64,000 bases of DNA. It comes from Prinia subflava. Its lineage: Eukaryota > Chordata > Aves > Passeriformes > Cisticolidae. The translations under genes were made by a program, and so were the position numbers. How positions within the stretch are numbered: the first letter of the stretch is position 1; every line of letters begins with the position of its first letter. Shown piece after piece: positions 24,164-37,646 of this stretch. The stretch is taken from positions 1 to 64,000 of the forward strand of contig NW_026961083.1 in the NCBI RefSeq assembly GCF_021018805.1, given 5' to 3'. Under the pieces are notes generated by a model, which saw nothing but the letters and a program-made list of their open reading frames with translations, did no database searches and was not told where the DNA came from.

Positions 24164-26337
24164 TTAGGACCTAAATTGCTTGATTTCCACGGAAGAGCTC
24201 TGTAGAACACTATGCTTTGCTGTTGCTGTGTCGGTTTTCTCAAGAAACAAACCCTGTTTGTTCTCTGTACTTGCAGCGAGCAAAGAAGCTCTTGAAGACA
24301 CGTACCTGCTTTCTAAACTACTGCCGTATATTTTGTACCAGTTGGTGTATTCCTCGTCTGCAGAGCAGGAGCAATGGTTTTAGGACCTAAATTGCTTGAT
24401 TTCCTTGGAAGAGCTATGTAGAACACTGTGCTTTGCTGTTACTGTGTTGGTTTTCTCAAGACACAAGCCTTGTTGCTTGTATGTGTTTCCAGCGAGCAGA
24501 AAAGCTGCTGCAGACACTTTCTTGCCCCTTTTCCACAAGTGAAGTATATTTTGTACCAGTTGGTGTATTCCTCGTCTGCAGAGCAAGAGCAAAGGTTTTA
24601 GGATCTAAATTGCTTGTTTTCCATGGAAGAGCTATGTAGAACACTATGCTTTGCTGTTGCTGTGTTGGTTTTCTCAAGACACAAGTCCTGTTGGTTGTCT
24701 GTGTTTGCAGCAAGCAGAGAAGCTGCTGCAGACACTTTCTTGCCCCTTTTCCACAAGTGAAGTATATTTTGTGCCAGTTGGTTTATTCCTCGTCTGCAGA
24801 GCAAGAGCAAATATGTTAGGACTTTAATTGCTTGTTTTCCATGGAAGAGCTATGTAGAACACTATGCTTTGCTGTTGCTGTGTTGGTTTTCTCAGGACAC
24901 AAGTCCTGTTGGTTGTCTGTGTTTGCAGCAAGCAGAGAAGCTCTTGAAGACACGTACCTGCTTTCTAAACTACTGCCGTATATTTTGTACCAGTTGGTGT
25001 ATTCCTCGTCTGGAGAGCAGGAGCAAAGGTTTTAGGACCTAAATTGCTTGATTTCCTTGGAAGAGATATGTAGAACACTGTGCTTTGCTGTTACTGTGTT
25101 GGTTTTCTCAAGACACAAGCCTTGTTCGTTGTATGTGTTTCCAGCGAGCAGAAAAGCTGCTGCAGACACTTTCTTGCCCCTTTTCCACAAGTGAAGTATA
25201 TTTTGTACCAGTTGGTGTATTCCTCGTCTGCAGAGCAAGAGCAAAGGTTTTAGGATCTAAATTGCTTGTTTTCCATGGAAGAGCTATGTAGAACACTATG
25301 CTTTGCTGTTGCTGTGTTGGTTTTCTCAAGACACAAGTCCTGTTGGTTGTCTGTGTTTGCAGCAAGCAGAGAAGCTGCTGCAGACACTTTCTTGCTCCTT
25401 TTCCACAAGTGAAGTATATTTTGTACCAGTTGGTGTATTCCTCGTCTGCAGAGCAAGAGCAAATATGTTAGGACTTAAATTGCTTGATTTCCATGGAAGA
25501 GCTATGTAGAACACTATGCTTTGCTGTTGCTGTGTTGGTTTTCTCAAGACACAACTCCTGTTGGTTGTCTGTGTTTGCAGCAAGCAGAGAAGCTGCTGCA
25601 GACACTTTCTTGCCCCTTTTCCACAAGTGAAGTATATTTTGTACCAGTTGGTGTGTTCCTCGTCTGCAAAGCAAGATCAAAGGTCTTAGGACTTAAATTG
25701 CTTGATTTCATTGGAAGAGCTATTTAGAACACTATGCTTTGCTGTTGCTGTGTTGGTTTTCTAAAGACACAAGCCCTGTTTGTTCTCTGTGTTTTCAGCA
25801 AGCAGAGAAGCTGCTGCAGGCACTTTCTTGCCCCTTTTCCACAAGTGAAGTATATTTTGTACCAGTTGGTGTGTTCCTCGTCTGCAGAGCAAGAGCAAAG
25901 GTTTTAGGTTCTAAATTGCTTGATTTCCATGGAAGAGCTATGTAGAACACTATGCTTTGCTGTTGCTGTGTTGGTTTTCTCAAGATACAAGCCCTGTTGG
26001 TTGTCTGTGTTTGCAGCAAGCAGAGAAGCTCTTGAAGACACGTACCTGCTTTCTCCACTACTGACGTATATTTTGTACCAGTTGGTGTGTTCCTCGTCTG
26101 CAAAGCAAGAGCAAATGTGTTAGGACCTAAATTGCTTGATTTCCATGGAAGAGCTCTGTAGAACACTATGCTTTGCTGTTGCTGTGTTGGTTTTCTCAGG
26201 ACACAAGTCCTGTTGGTTGTCTGTGTTTGCAGCAAGCAGAGAAGCTGCTGCAGACACTTTCTTGCCCCTTTTCCACAAGTGAAGTATATTTTGTACCAGT
26301 TGGTGTATTCCTCGTCTGCAGAGCAAGAGCAAATATG
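24164..26337 (+). repeat. HOR unit, 10-mer (2,174 bp)
   Basis: Order C-F-A-(B/C chimera 24816)-F-A-A-K-B-A. It is a fusion of two HORs through the chimeric monomer at 24816-25031. Confidence 0.92.
24816..25031 (+). repeat. Chimeric monomer B/C (216 bp)
   Basis: The front is B (ggactttaattg, tcaggacacaagtcc) and the back is C (cacgtacctgctttctaaac, actgccg, ctggagagcagg). The switch lies in the 18 bp identical in both parents, 24936-24953. It is followed by F, as a normal C would be. Confidence 0.9.
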
Positions 26338-27857
26338 TTAGGACCTAAATTGCTTGATTTCCACGGAAGAGCTCTGTAGAACACTATGCTTTGCTGTTGC
26401 TGTGTCGGTTTTCTCAAGAAACAAACCCTGTTTGTTCTCTGTACTTGCAGCGAGCAAAGAAGCTCTTGAAGACACGTACCTGCTTTCTAAACTACTGCCG
26501 TATATTTTGTACCAGTTGGTGTATTCCTCGTCTGGAGAGCAGGAGCAAAGGTTTTAGGACCTAAATTGCTTGATTTCCTTGGAAGAGATATGTAGAACAC
26601 TGTGCTTTGCTGTTACTGTGTTGGTTTTCTCAAGACACAAGCCTTGTTGCTTGTATGTGTTTCCAGCGAGCAGAAAAGCTGCTGCAGACACTTTCTTGCC
26701 CCTTTTCCACAAGTGAAGTATATTTTGTACCAGTTGGTGTATTCCTCGTCTGCAGAGCAAGAGCAAAGGTTTTAGGATCTAAATTGCTTGTTTTCCATGG
26801 AAGAGCTATGTAGAACACTATGCTTTGCTGTTGCTGTGTTGGTTTTCTCAAGACACAAGTCCTGTTGGTTGTCTGTGTTTGCAGCAAGCAGAGAAGCTGC
26901 TGCAGACACTTTCTTGCCCCTTTTCCACAAGTGAAGTATATTTTGTACCAGTTGGTGTATTCCTCGTCTGCAGAGCAAGAGCAAATATGTTAGGACTTAA
27001 ATTGCTTGTTTTCCATGGAAGAGCTATGTAGAACACTATGCTTTGCTGTTGCTGTGTTGGTTTTCTCAGGACACAAGTCCTGTTGGTTGTCTGTGTTTGC
27101 AGCAAGCAGAGAAGCTCTTGAAGACACATACCTGCTTTCTCCACTACTGACGTATATTTTGTACCAGTTGGTGTGTTCCTCGTCTGCAAAGCAAGAGCAA
27201 ATGTGTTAGGACCTAAATTGCTTGATTTCCATGGAAGAGCTCTGTAGAACATTATGCTTTGCTGTTGCTGTGTTGGTTTTCTCAGGACACAAGTCCTGTT
27301 GGTTGTCTGTGTTTGCAGCAAGCAGAGAAGCTGCTGCAGACACTTTCTTGCCCCTTTTCCACAAGTGAAGTATATTTTGTACCAGTTGGTGTGTTCCTCG
27401 TCTGCAGAGCAAGAGCAAAGGTTTTAGGTTCTAAATTGCTTGATTTCCATGGAAGAGCTATGTAGAACACTATGCTTTGCTGTTGCTGTGTTGGTTTTCT
27501 CAAGATACAAGCCCTGTTGGTTGTCTGTGTTTGCAGCAAGCAGAGAAGCTCTTGAAGACACGTACCTGCTTTCTCCACTACTGACGTATATTTTGTACCA
27601 GTTGGTGTGTTCCTCGTCTGCAAAGCAAGAGCAAATGTTTTAGGACCTAAATTGCTTGATTTCCATGGAAGAGCTATGTAGAACACTATGCTTTGCTGTT
27701 GCTGTGTTGGTTTTCTCAGGACACAAGTCCTGTTGGTTGTCTGTGTTTGCAGCAAGCAGAGAAGCTGCTGCAGACACTTTCTTGCCCCTTTTCCACAAGT
27801 GAAGTATATTTTGTACCAATTGGTGTATTCCTCGTCTGCAGAGCAAGAGCAAATATG
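26338..27857 (+). repeat. HOR unit, 7-mer (1,520 bp)
   Basis: Order C-F-A-B-A-B-A. The final A has accaattggtg, as at 12175 and 17823. Confidence 0.92.
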
Positions 27858-29379
27858 TTAGGACCTAAATTGCTTGATTTCCACGGAAGAGCTCTGTAGA
27901 ACACTATGCTTTGCTGTTGCTGTGTCGGTTTTCTCAAGAAACAAACCCTGTTTGTTCTCTGTACTTGCAGCGAGCAAAGAAGCTCTTGAAGACACGTACC
28001 TGCTTTCTAAACTACTGCCGTATATTTTGTACCAGTTGGTGTATTCCTCGTCTGCAGAGCAGGAGCAAAGGTTTTAGGACCTAAATTGCTTGATTTCCTT
28101 GGAAGAGATATGTAGAACACTGTGCTTTGCTGTTACTGTGTTGGTTTTCTCAAGACACAAGCCTTGTTGCTTGTATGTGTTTCCAGCGAGCAGAAAAGCT
28201 GCTGCAGACACTTTCTTGCCCCTTTTCCACAAGTGAAGTATATTTTGTACCAGTTGGTGTATTCCTCGTCTGCAGAGCAAGAGCAAAGGTTTTAGGATCT
28301 AAATTGCTTGTTTTCCATGGAAGAGCTATGTAGAACACTATGCTTTGCTGTTGCTGTGTTGGTTTTCTCAAGACACAAGTCCTGTTGGTTGTCTGTGTTT
28401 GCAGCAAGCAGAGAAGCTGCTGCAGACACTTTCTTGCCCCTTTTCCACAAGTGAAGTATATTTTGTACCAGTTGGTGTATTCCTCGTCTGCAGAGCAAGA
28501 GCAAATATGTTAGGACTTAAATTGCTTGTTTTCCATGGAAGAGCTATGTAGAACACTATGCTTTGCTGTTGCTGTGTTGGTTTTCTCAGGACACAAGTCC
28601 TGTTGGTTGTCTGTGTTTGCAGCAAGCAGAGAAGCTCTTGAAGACACATACCTGCTTTCTCCACTACTGACGTATATTTTGTACCAGTTGGTGTGTTCCT
28701 CGTCTGCAAAGCAAGAGCAAATGTGTTAGGACCTAAATTGCTTGATTTCCATGGAAGAGCTCTGTAGAACATTATGCTTTGCTGTTGCTGTGTTGGTTTT
28801 CTCAGGACACAAGTCCTGTTGGTTGTCTGTGTTTGCAGCAAGCAGAGAAGCTGCTGCAGACACTTTCTTGCCCCTTTTCCACAAGTGAAGTATATTTTGT
28901 ACCAGTTGGTGTATTCCTCGTCTGCAGAGCAAGAGCAAATGTGTTAGGACCTAAATTGCTTGATTTCCACGGAAGAGCTATGTAGAACACTATGCTTTGC
29001 TCTTGCTGTGTTGGTTTTCTCAAGACACAAGTCCTGTTTGTTGTCTGTGTTTTCAGCAAGTAGAGAAGCTGCTGCAAACAGTTTCTTGCCGCTTTTCCAG
29101 TACTGACGTATATTTTGTACCAGTTGGTGAATTCCTCGTCTACAGAGCAAGAGCAAAGGTTTTAGGATCTAAATTGCTTGATTTCCATGGAAGAGATATG
29201 TAGAACACTGTTCTTTGCTGTTACTGTGTTGGTTTTCTCAAGACACAAGTCCTGTTGGTTGTCTGTGTTTGCAGCAAGCAGAGAAGCTGCTGCAGACACT
29301 TTCTTGCTCCTTTTCCACAAGTGAAGTATATTTTGTACCAGTTGGTGTATTCCTCGTCTGCAAAGCAAGAGCAAATGTG
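27858..29379 (+). repeat. HOR unit, 7-mer (1,522 bp)
   Basis: Order C-F-A-B-A-D-A. Confidence 0.92.
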
Positions 29380-30467
29380 TTAGGACCTAAATTGCTTGAT
29401 TTCCATGGAAGAGCTCTGTAGAACATTATGCTTTGCTGTTGCTGTGTCGGTTTTCTCAAGAAACAAACCCTGTTTGTTCTCTGTGTTTGCAGCAAGCAGA
29501 GAAGCTCTTGTAGACACGTACCTGCTTTCTAAACTACTGCCGTATATTTTGTACCAGTTGGTGTATTCCTCGTCTGGAGAGCAGGAGCAAAGGTTTTAGG
29601 ACCTAAATTGCTTGATTTCCTTGGAAGAGATATGTAGAACACTGTGCTTTGCTGTTGCTGTGTTGGTTTTCTCAAGACACAAGCCTTGTTGGTTGTATGT
29701 GTTTCCAGCGAGCAGAAAAGCTGCTGCAGACACTTTCTTGCCCGTTTTCCACAAGTGAAGTATATTTTGTACCAGTTGGTGTATTCCTCGTCTGCAGAGC
29801 AAGAGCAAAGGTTTTAGGATCTAAATTGCTTGTTTTCCATGGAAGAGCTATGTAGAACACTATGCTTTGCTGTTGCTGTGTTGGTTTTCTCAAGACACAA
29901 GTCCTGTTGGTTGTCTGTGTTTGCAGCAAGTAGAGAAGCTGCTGCAAACAGTTTCTTGCCGCTTTTCCAGTACTGACGTATATTTTGTACCAGTTGGTGT
30001 ATTCCTCGTCTACAGAGCAAGAGCAAAGGTTTTAGGATCTAAATTGCTTGTTTTCCATGGAAGAGCTATGTAGAACACTGTGCTTTGCTGTTACTGTGTT
30101 GGTTTTCTCAAGACACAAGTCCTGTTGGTTGTCTGTGTTTGCAGCAAGCAGAGAAGCTGCTGCAGACACTTTCTTGCTCCTTTTCCACAAGTGAAGTATA
30201 TTTTGTACCAGTTGGTGTATTCCTCGTCTGCAAAGCAAGAGCAAATGTGTTAGGACCTAAATTGCTTGATTTCCATGGAAGAGCTCTGTAGAACATTATG
30301 CTTTGCTGTTGCTGTGTTGGTTTTCTCAGGACACAAGTCCTGTTGGTTGTCTGTGTTTGCAGCAAGCAGAGAAGCTGCTGCAGACACTTTCTTGCCCCTT
30401 TTCCACAAGTGAAGTATATTTTGTACCAGTTGGTGTATTCCTCGTCTGCAGAGGAAGAGCAAATATG
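29380..30467 (+). repeat. HOR unit, 5-mer (1,088 bp)
   Basis: Order C'-F-D-A-A. The C' has an A-like front (ccatggaagagctc, acattatgc). The D is mosaic (gtgtttgcagcaagtagag, gtattcc). Confidence 0.9.
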
Positions 30468-31989
30468 TTAGGACCTAAATTGCTTGATTTCCACGGAAGA
30501 GCTCTGTAGAACACTATGCTTTGCTGTTGCTGTGTCGGTTTTCTCAAGAAACAAACCCTGTTTGTTCTCTGTGTTTGCAGCAAGCAGAGAAGCTCTTGTA
30601 GACACGTACCTGCTTTCTAAACTACTGCCGTATATTTTCTACCAGTTGGTGTATTCCTCGTCTGGAGAGCAGGAGCAAAGGTTTTAGGATCTAAATTGCT
30701 TGATTTCCTTGGAAGAGATATGTAGAACACTGTGCTTTGCTGTTGCTGTGTTGGTTTTCTCAAGACACAAGCCTTGTTGGTTGTATGTGTTTCCAGCGAG
30801 CAGAAAAGCTGCTGCAGACACTTTCTTGCCCCTTTTCCACAAGTGAAGTATATTTTGTACCAGTTGGTGTATTCCTCGTCTGCAGAGCAAGAGCAAAGGT
30901 TTTAGGATCTAAATTGCTTGTTTTCCATGGAAGAGCTATGTAGAACACTATGCTTTGCTGTTGCTGTGTTGGTTTTCTCAAGACACAAGTCCTGTTGGTT
31001 GTCTGTGTTTTCAGCAAGTAGAGAAGCTGCTGCAAACAGTTTCTTGCCGCTTTTCCAGTACTGACGTATATTTTGTACCAGTTGGTGTATTCCTCGTCTA
31101 CAGAGCAAGAGCAAAGGTTTTAGGATCTAAATTGCTTGTTTTCCATGGAAGAGCTATGTAGAACACTATGCTTTGCTGTTGCTGTGTTGGTTTTCTCAAG
31201 ACACAAGTCCTGTCGGTTGTCTGTGTTTGCAGCAAGCAGAGAAGCTGCTGCAGACACTTTCTTGCTCCTTTTCCACAAGTGAAGTATATTTTGTACCAGT
31301 TGGTGTATTCCTCGTCTGCAGAGCAAGAGCAAATATGTTAGGACTTAAATTGCTTGATTTCCATGGAAGAGCTATGTAGAACACTATGCTTTGCTGTTGC
31401 TGTGTTGGTTTTCTCAAGACACAAGTCCTGTTGGTTGTCTGTGTTTGCAGCAAGCAGAGAAGCTGCTGCAGACACTTTCTTGCCCCTTTTCCACAAGTGA
31501 AGTATATTTTGTACCAGTTGGTGTGTTCCTCGTCTGCAAAGCAAGATCAAAGGTCTTAGGACTTAAATTGCTTGATTTCATTGGAAGAGCTACTAAGAAC
31601 ACTATGCTTTGCTGTTGCTGTGTTGGTTTTCTAAAGACACAAGCCCTGTTTGTTCTCTGTGTTTTCAGCAAGCAGAGAAGCTGCTGCAGGCACTTTCTTG
31701 CCCTTTTTCCACAAGTGAAGTATATTTTGTACCAGTTGGTGTGTTCCTCGTCTGCAGAGCAAGAGCAAAGGTTTTAGGTTCTAAATTGCTTGTTTTCCAT
31801 GGAAGAGCTATGTAGAACACTATGCTTTGCTGTTGCTGTGTTGGTTTTCTCAAGACACAAGCCCTGTTGGTTGTCTGTGTTTGCAGCAAGCAGAGAAGCT
31901 CTTGAAGACACATACCTGCTTTCTAAACTACTGACGTATATTTTGTACCAGTTGGTGTGTTCCTCGTCTGCAAGGCAAGAGCAAATGTG
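30468..31989 (+). repeat. HOR unit, 7-mer (1,522 bp)
   Basis: Order C'-F-D-A-A-K-B. It ends in B directly before C', with no final A. K has the private 'gctactaagaac'. Confidence 0.9.
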
Positions 31990-32859
31990 TTAGGACCTAA
32001 ATTGCTTGATTTCCAAGGAAGAGCTCTGTAGAACATTATGCTTTGCTGTTGCTGTGTCGGTTTTCTCAAGAAACAAACCCTGTTTGTTCTCTGTGTTTGC
32101 AGCAAGCAGAGAAGCTCTTGTAGACACGTACCTGCTTTCTAAACTACTGCCGTATATTTTGTACCAGTTGGTGTATTCCTCGTCTGGAGAGCAGGAGCAA
32201 AGGTTTTAGGACATAAATTGCTTGATTTCCTTGGAAGAGATATGTAGAACACTGTGCTTTGCTGTTGCTGTGTTGGTTTTCTCAAGACACAAGCCTTGTT
32301 GGTTGTATGTGTTTCCAGCGAGCAGAAAAGCTGCTGCAGACACTTTCTTGCCCCTTTTCCACAAGTGAAGTATATTTTGTACCAGTTGGTGTATTCCTCG
32401 TCTGCAGAGCAAGAGCAAAGGTTTTAGGATCTAAATTGCTTGTTTTCCATGGAAGAGCTATGTAGAACACTATGCTTTGCTGTTGCTGTGTTGGTTTTCT
32501 CAAGACACAAGTCCTGTTGGTTGTCTGTGTTTTCAGCAAGTAGAGAAGCTGCTGCAAACAGTTTCTTGCCGCTTTTCCAGTACTGACGTATATTTTGTAC
32601 CAGTTGGTGTGTTCCTCGTCTGCAAAGCAAGAGCAAATGTGTTAGGACCTAAATTGCTTGATTTCCATTGAAGAGATATGTAGAACACTGTGCTTTGCTG
32701 TTACTGTGTTGGTTTTCTCAAGACACAAGCCTTGTTCGTTGTATGTGTTTCCAGCGAGGAGAAAAGCTGCTGCAGACACTTTCTTGCCCCTTTTCCACAA
32801 GTGAAGTATATTTTGTACCAGTTGGTGTATTCCTCGTCTGCAGAGCAAGAGCAAATATG
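31990..32859 (+). repeat. HOR unit, 4-mer (870 bp)
   Basis: Order C'-F-D-(A/F chimera 32642). It is the shortest unit in the window. Confidence 0.9.
32642..32859 (+). repeat. Chimeric monomer A/F (218 bp)
   Basis: It begins like A (ggacctaaattgcttg) and continues as F (gagatatg, gttactg, ccttgttcg). It has private ccattgaag and gcgaggag changes. It follows D directly. Confidence 0.82.
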
Positions 32860-35036
32860 TTAGGACCTAAATTGCTTGATTTCCACGGAAGAGCTCTGTA
32901 GAACACTATGCTTTGCTGTTGCTGTGTCGGTTTTCTCAAGAAACAAACCCTGTTTGTTCTCTGTGTTTGCAGCAAGCAGAGAAGCTCTTGTAGACACGTG
33001 CCTGCTTTCTAAACTACTGCCGTATATTTTCTACCAGTTGGTGTATTCCTCGTCTGGAGAGCAGGAGCAAAGGTTTTAGGACCTAAATTGCTTGATTTCC
33101 TTGGAAGAGATATGTAGAACACTGTGCTTTGCTGTTGCTGTGTTGGTTTTCTCAAGACACAAGCCTTGTTGGTTGTATGTGTTTCCAGCGAGCAGAAAAG
33201 CTGCTGCAGACACTTTCTTGCCCCTTTTCCACAAGTGAAGTATATTTTGTACCAGTTGGTGTATTCCTCGTCTGCAGAGCAAGAGCAAAGGTTTTAGGAT
33301 CTAAATTGCTTGTTTTCCATGGAAGAGCTATGTAGAACACTATGCTTTGCTGTTGCTGTGTTGGTTTTCTCAAGACACAAGTCCTGTTGGTTGTCTGTGT
33401 TTGCAGCAAGCAGAGAAGCTGCTGCAGACACTTTCTTGCTCCTTTTCCACAAGTGAAGTATATTTTGTACCAGTTGGTGTATTCCTCGTCTGCAGAGCAA
33501 GAGCAAATATGTTAGGACTTAAATTGCTTGATTTCCATGGAAGAGCTATGTAGAACACTATGCTTTGCTGTTGCTGTGTTGGTTTTCTCAGGACACAAGT
33601 CCTGTTGGTTGTCTGTGTTTGCAGCAAGCAGAGAAGCTCTTGAAGACACATACCTGCTTTCTCCACTACTGACGTACATTTTGTACCAGTTGGTGTGTTC
33701 CTCGTCTGCAAAGCAAGAGCAAATGTGTTAGGACCTAAATTGCTTGATTTCCATGGAAGAGATATGTAGAACACTGTGCTTTGCTGTTACTGTGTTGGTT
33801 TTCTCAAAACACAAGCCTTGTTCGTTGTATGTGTTTCCAGCGAGCAGAAAAGCTGCTGCAGACACTTTCTTGCCCCTTTTCCACAAGTGAAGTATATTTT
33901 GTACCAGTTGGTGTATTCCTCGTCTGCAGAGCAAGAGCAAAGGTTTTAGGATCTAAATTGCTTGTTTTCCATGGAAGAGCTATGTAGAACACTATGCTTT
34001 GCTGTTGCTGTGTTGGTTTTCTCAAGACACAAGTCCTGTTGGTTGTCTGTGTTTGCAGCAAGCAGAGAAGCTGCTGCAGACACTTTCTTGCCCCTTTTCC
34101 ACAAGTGAAGTATATTTTGTACCAGTTGGTGTATTCCTCGTCTGCAGAGCAAGAGCAAATATGTTAGGACTTAAATTGCTTGTTTTCCATGGAAGAGCTA
34201 TGTAGAACACTATGCTTTGCTGTTGCTGTGTTGGTTTTCTCAGGACACAAGTCCTGTTGGTTGTCTGTGTTTGCAGCAAGCAGAGAAGCTGCTGCAGACA
34301 CTTTCTTGCCCCCTTTTCCACAAGTGAAGTATATTTTGTACCAGTTGGTGTATTCCTCGTCTGCAGAGCAAGAGCAAATATGTTAGGACCTAAATTGCTT
34401 GATTTCCACGGAAGAGCTATGTAGAACACTATGCTTTGCTGTTGCTGTGTTGGTTTTCTCAAGACACAAGTCCTGTTTGTTGTCTGTGTTTTCAGCAAGT
34501 AGAGAAGCTGCTGCAAACAGTTTCTTGCCGCTTTTCCAGTACTGACGTATATTTTGTACCAGTTGGTGAATTCCTCGTCTACAGAGCAAGAGCAAAGGTT
34601 TTAGGATCTAAATTGCTTGATTTCCATGGAAGAGCTATGTAGAACACTGTGCTTTGCTGTTACTGTGTTGGTTTTCTCAAGACACAAGTCCTGTTGGTTG
34701 TCTGTGTTTGCAGCAAGCAGAGAAGCTGCTGCAGACACTTTCTTGCCCCTTTTCCACAAGTGAAGTATATTTTGTACCAGTTGGTGTATTCCTCGTCTGC
34801 AAAGCAAGAGCAAATGTGTTAGGACCTAAATTGCTTGATTTCCATGGAAGAGCTATGTAGAACACTATGCTTTGCTGTTGCTGTGTTGGTTTTTTTAGGA
34901 CACAATTCCTGTTGGTTGTCTGTGTTTGCAGCAAGCAGAGAAGCTGCTGCAGACACTTTCTTGCTCCTTTTCCACAAGTGAAGTATATTTTGTACCAGTT
35001 GGTGTATTCCTCGTCTGCAGAGCAAGAGCAAATATG
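32860..35036 (+). repeat. HOR unit, 10-mer (2,177 bp)
   Basis: Order C'-F-A-B-(A/F chimera 33728)-A-A-D-A-A. There is one extra c near 34310, the only indel between 18.4 and 61.6 kb. Confidence 0.9.
33728..33945 (+). repeat. Chimeric monomer A/F (218 bp)
   Basis: It has ccatggaag as in A, then gagatatg, gttactg and tgtatgtg as in F, with a private tcaaaacac. It sits after B, where an A is expected. Confidence 0.82.
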
Positions 35037-36124
35037 TTAGGACTTAAATTGCTTGATTTCCATGGAAGAGCTATGTAGAACACTATGCTTTGCTGTTGCT
35101 GTGTCGGTTTTCTCAAGAAACAAACCCTGTTTGTTCTCTGTACTTGCAGCGAGCAAAGAAGCTCTTGAAGACACGTACCTGCTTTCTAAACTACTGCCGT
35201 ATATTTTGTACCAGTTGGTGTATTCCTCGTCTGCAGAGCAGGAGCAAAGGTTTTAGGACCTAAATTGCTTGATTTCCTTGGAAGAGATATGTAGAACACT
35301 GTGCTTTGCTGTTACTGTGTTGGTTTTCTCAAGACACAAGCCTTGTTCGTTGTATGTGTTTCCAGCGAGCAGCAAAGCTGCTGCAGACACTTTCTTGCTC
35401 CTTTTCCACAAGTGAAGTATATTTTGTTCCAGTTGGTGTATTCCTCGTCTGCAGAGCAAGAGCAAAGGTTTTAGGATCTAAATTGCTTGTTTTCCATGGA
35501 AGAGCTATGTAGAACACTATGCTTTGCTGTTGCTGTGTTGGTTTTCTCAAGACACAAGTCCTGTTGGTTGTCTGTGTTTGCAGCAAGCAGAGAAGCTGCT
35601 GCAGACACTTTCTTGCTCCTTTTCCACAAGTGAAGTATATTTTGTACCAGTTGGTGTATTCCTCGTCTGCAGAGCAAGAGCAAATATGTTAGGACTTAAA
35701 TTGCTTGATTTCCATGGAAGAGCTATGTAGAACACTATGCTTTGCTGTTGCTGTGTTGGTTTTCTCAAGACACAAGTCCTGTTGGTTGTCTGTGTTTGCA
35801 GCAAGCAGAGAAGCTGCTGCAGACACTTTCTTGCCCCTTTTCCACAAGTGAAGTATATTTTGTACCAGTTGGTGTGTTCCTCGTCTGCAAAGCAAGATCA
35901 AAGGTCTTAGGACTTAAATTGCTTGATTTCATTGGAAGAGCTACTAAGAACACTATGCTTTGCTGTTGCTGTGTTGGTTTTCTAAAGACACAAGCCCTGT
36001 TTGTTCTCTGTGTTTTCAGCAAGCAGAGAAGCTGCTGCAGGCACTTTCTTGCCCCTTTTCCACAAGTGAAGTATATTTTGTACCAGTTGGTGTGTTCCTC
36101 GTCTGCAGAGCAAGAGCAAAGGTT

Positions 36125-36340
36125 TTAGGTTCTAAATTGCTTGTTTTCCATGGAAGAGCTATGTAGAACACTATGCTTTGCTGTTGCTGTGTTGGTTTTC
36201 TCAAGACACAAGCCCTGTTGGTTGTCTGTGTTTGCAGCAAGCAGAGAAGCTCTTGTAGACACGTACCTGCTTTCTAAACTACTGCCGTATATTTTGTACC
36301 AGTTGGTGTATTCCTCGTCTGGAGAGCAGGAGCAAAGGTT
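36125..36340 (+). repeat. Chimeric monomer B/C' (216 bp)
   Basis: The front is B (ggttctaaattg, tcaagacacaagccctg) and the back is C' (gctcttgtagacacg, ctggagagcagg). The switch lies within about 36228-36255, where the two parents are identical. Confidence 0.87.
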
Positions 36341-37212
36341 TTAGGACCTAAATTGCTTGATTTCCTTGGAAGAGATATGTAGAACACTGTGCTTTGCTGT
36401 TGCTGTGTTGGTTTTCTCAAGACACAAGTCCTGTTGGTTGTCTGTGTTTGCAGCAAGTAGAGAAGCTGCTGCAAACAGTTTCTTGCCGCTTTTCCAGTAC
36501 TGACGTATATTTTGTACCAGTTGGTGTATTCCTCGTCTACAGAGATAGAGCAAAGGTTTTAGGATCTAAATTGCTTGTTTTCCATGGAAGAGCTATGTAG
36601 AACACTGTGCTTTGCTGTTACTGTGTTGGTTTTCTCAAGACACAAGTCCTGTTGGTTGTCTGTGTTTGCAGCAAGCAGAGAAGCTGCTGCAGACACTTTC
36701 TTGCTCCTTTTCCACAAGTGAAGTATATTTTGTACCAGTTGGTGTATTCCTCGTCTGCAAAGCAAGAGCAAATGTGTTAGGACCTAAATTGCTTGATTTC
36801 CATGGAAGAGCTCTGTAGAACATTATGCTTTGCTGTTGCTGTGTTGGTTTTCTCAGGACACAAGTCCTGTTGGTTGTCTGTGTTTGCAGCAAGCAGAGAA
36901 GCTGCTGCAGACACTTTCTTGCCCCTTTTCCACAAGTGAAGTATATTTTGTACCAGTTGGTGTATTCCTCGTCTGCAGAGCAAGAGCAAAGGTTTTAGGA
37001 TCTAAATTGCTTGTTTTCCATGGAAGAGCTATGTAGAACACTATGCTTTGCTGTTGCTGTGTTGGTTTTCTCAAGACACAAGTCCTGTTGGTTGTCTGTG
37101 TTTGCAGCAAGCAGAGAAGCTGCTGCAGACACTTTCTTGCTCCTTTTCCACAAGTGAAGTATATTTTGTACCAGTTGGTGTATTCCTCGTCTGCAGAGCA
37201 AGAGCAAATATG

Positions 37213-37428
37213 TTAGGACTTAAATTGCTTGATTTCCATGGAAGAGCTATGTAGAACACTATGCTTTGCTGTTGCTGTGTTGGTTTTCTCAGGACACAAG
37301 TCCTGTTGGTTGTCTGTGTTTGCAGCAAGCAGAGAAGCTCTTGAAGACACATACCTGCTTTCTCCACTACTGCCGTATATTTTGTACCAGTTGGTGTATT
37401 CCTCGTCTGGAGAGCAAGAGCAAAGGTT
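37213..37428 (+). repeat. Chimeric monomer B/C (216 bp)
   Basis: The front is B up to ctcc; the C end begins at actgccg and includes ctggagagc. The switch is in actactg at 37366-37372. It ends with a private ttttaagacc in place of ttttaggacc. Confidence 0.87.
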
Positions 37429-37646
37429 TTAAGACCTAAATTGCTTGATTTCCTTGGAAGAGATATGTAGAACACTGTGCTTTGCTGTTGCTGTGTTGGT
37501 TTTCTCAAGACACAAGCCTTGTTGGTTGTATGTGTTTCCAGCGAGCAGAAAAGCTGCTGCAGACACTTTCTTGCCCCTTTTCCACAAGTGAAGTATATTT
37601 TGTACCAGTTGGTGTATTCCTCGCCTGCAGAGCAAGAGCAAAGGTT

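Noticed and set aside
24770..24790. Minus-strand AATAAA polyadenylation hexamer at ggtttattcc
   Set aside because: It is a single substitution in one monomer; there is no transcript evidence or associated gene.
29741..29757. Possible reverse-strand CENP-B box at the single gcccgttttcc variant
   Set aside because: The required CGAA half is absent (the sequence reads CAAG) and the variant occurs once.
31391..31777. A 128-codon plus-strand frame, recurring at 35742-36128
   Set aside because: It is created solely by the K variant gctactaag replacing a TAG. It is satellite sequence, not a gene.
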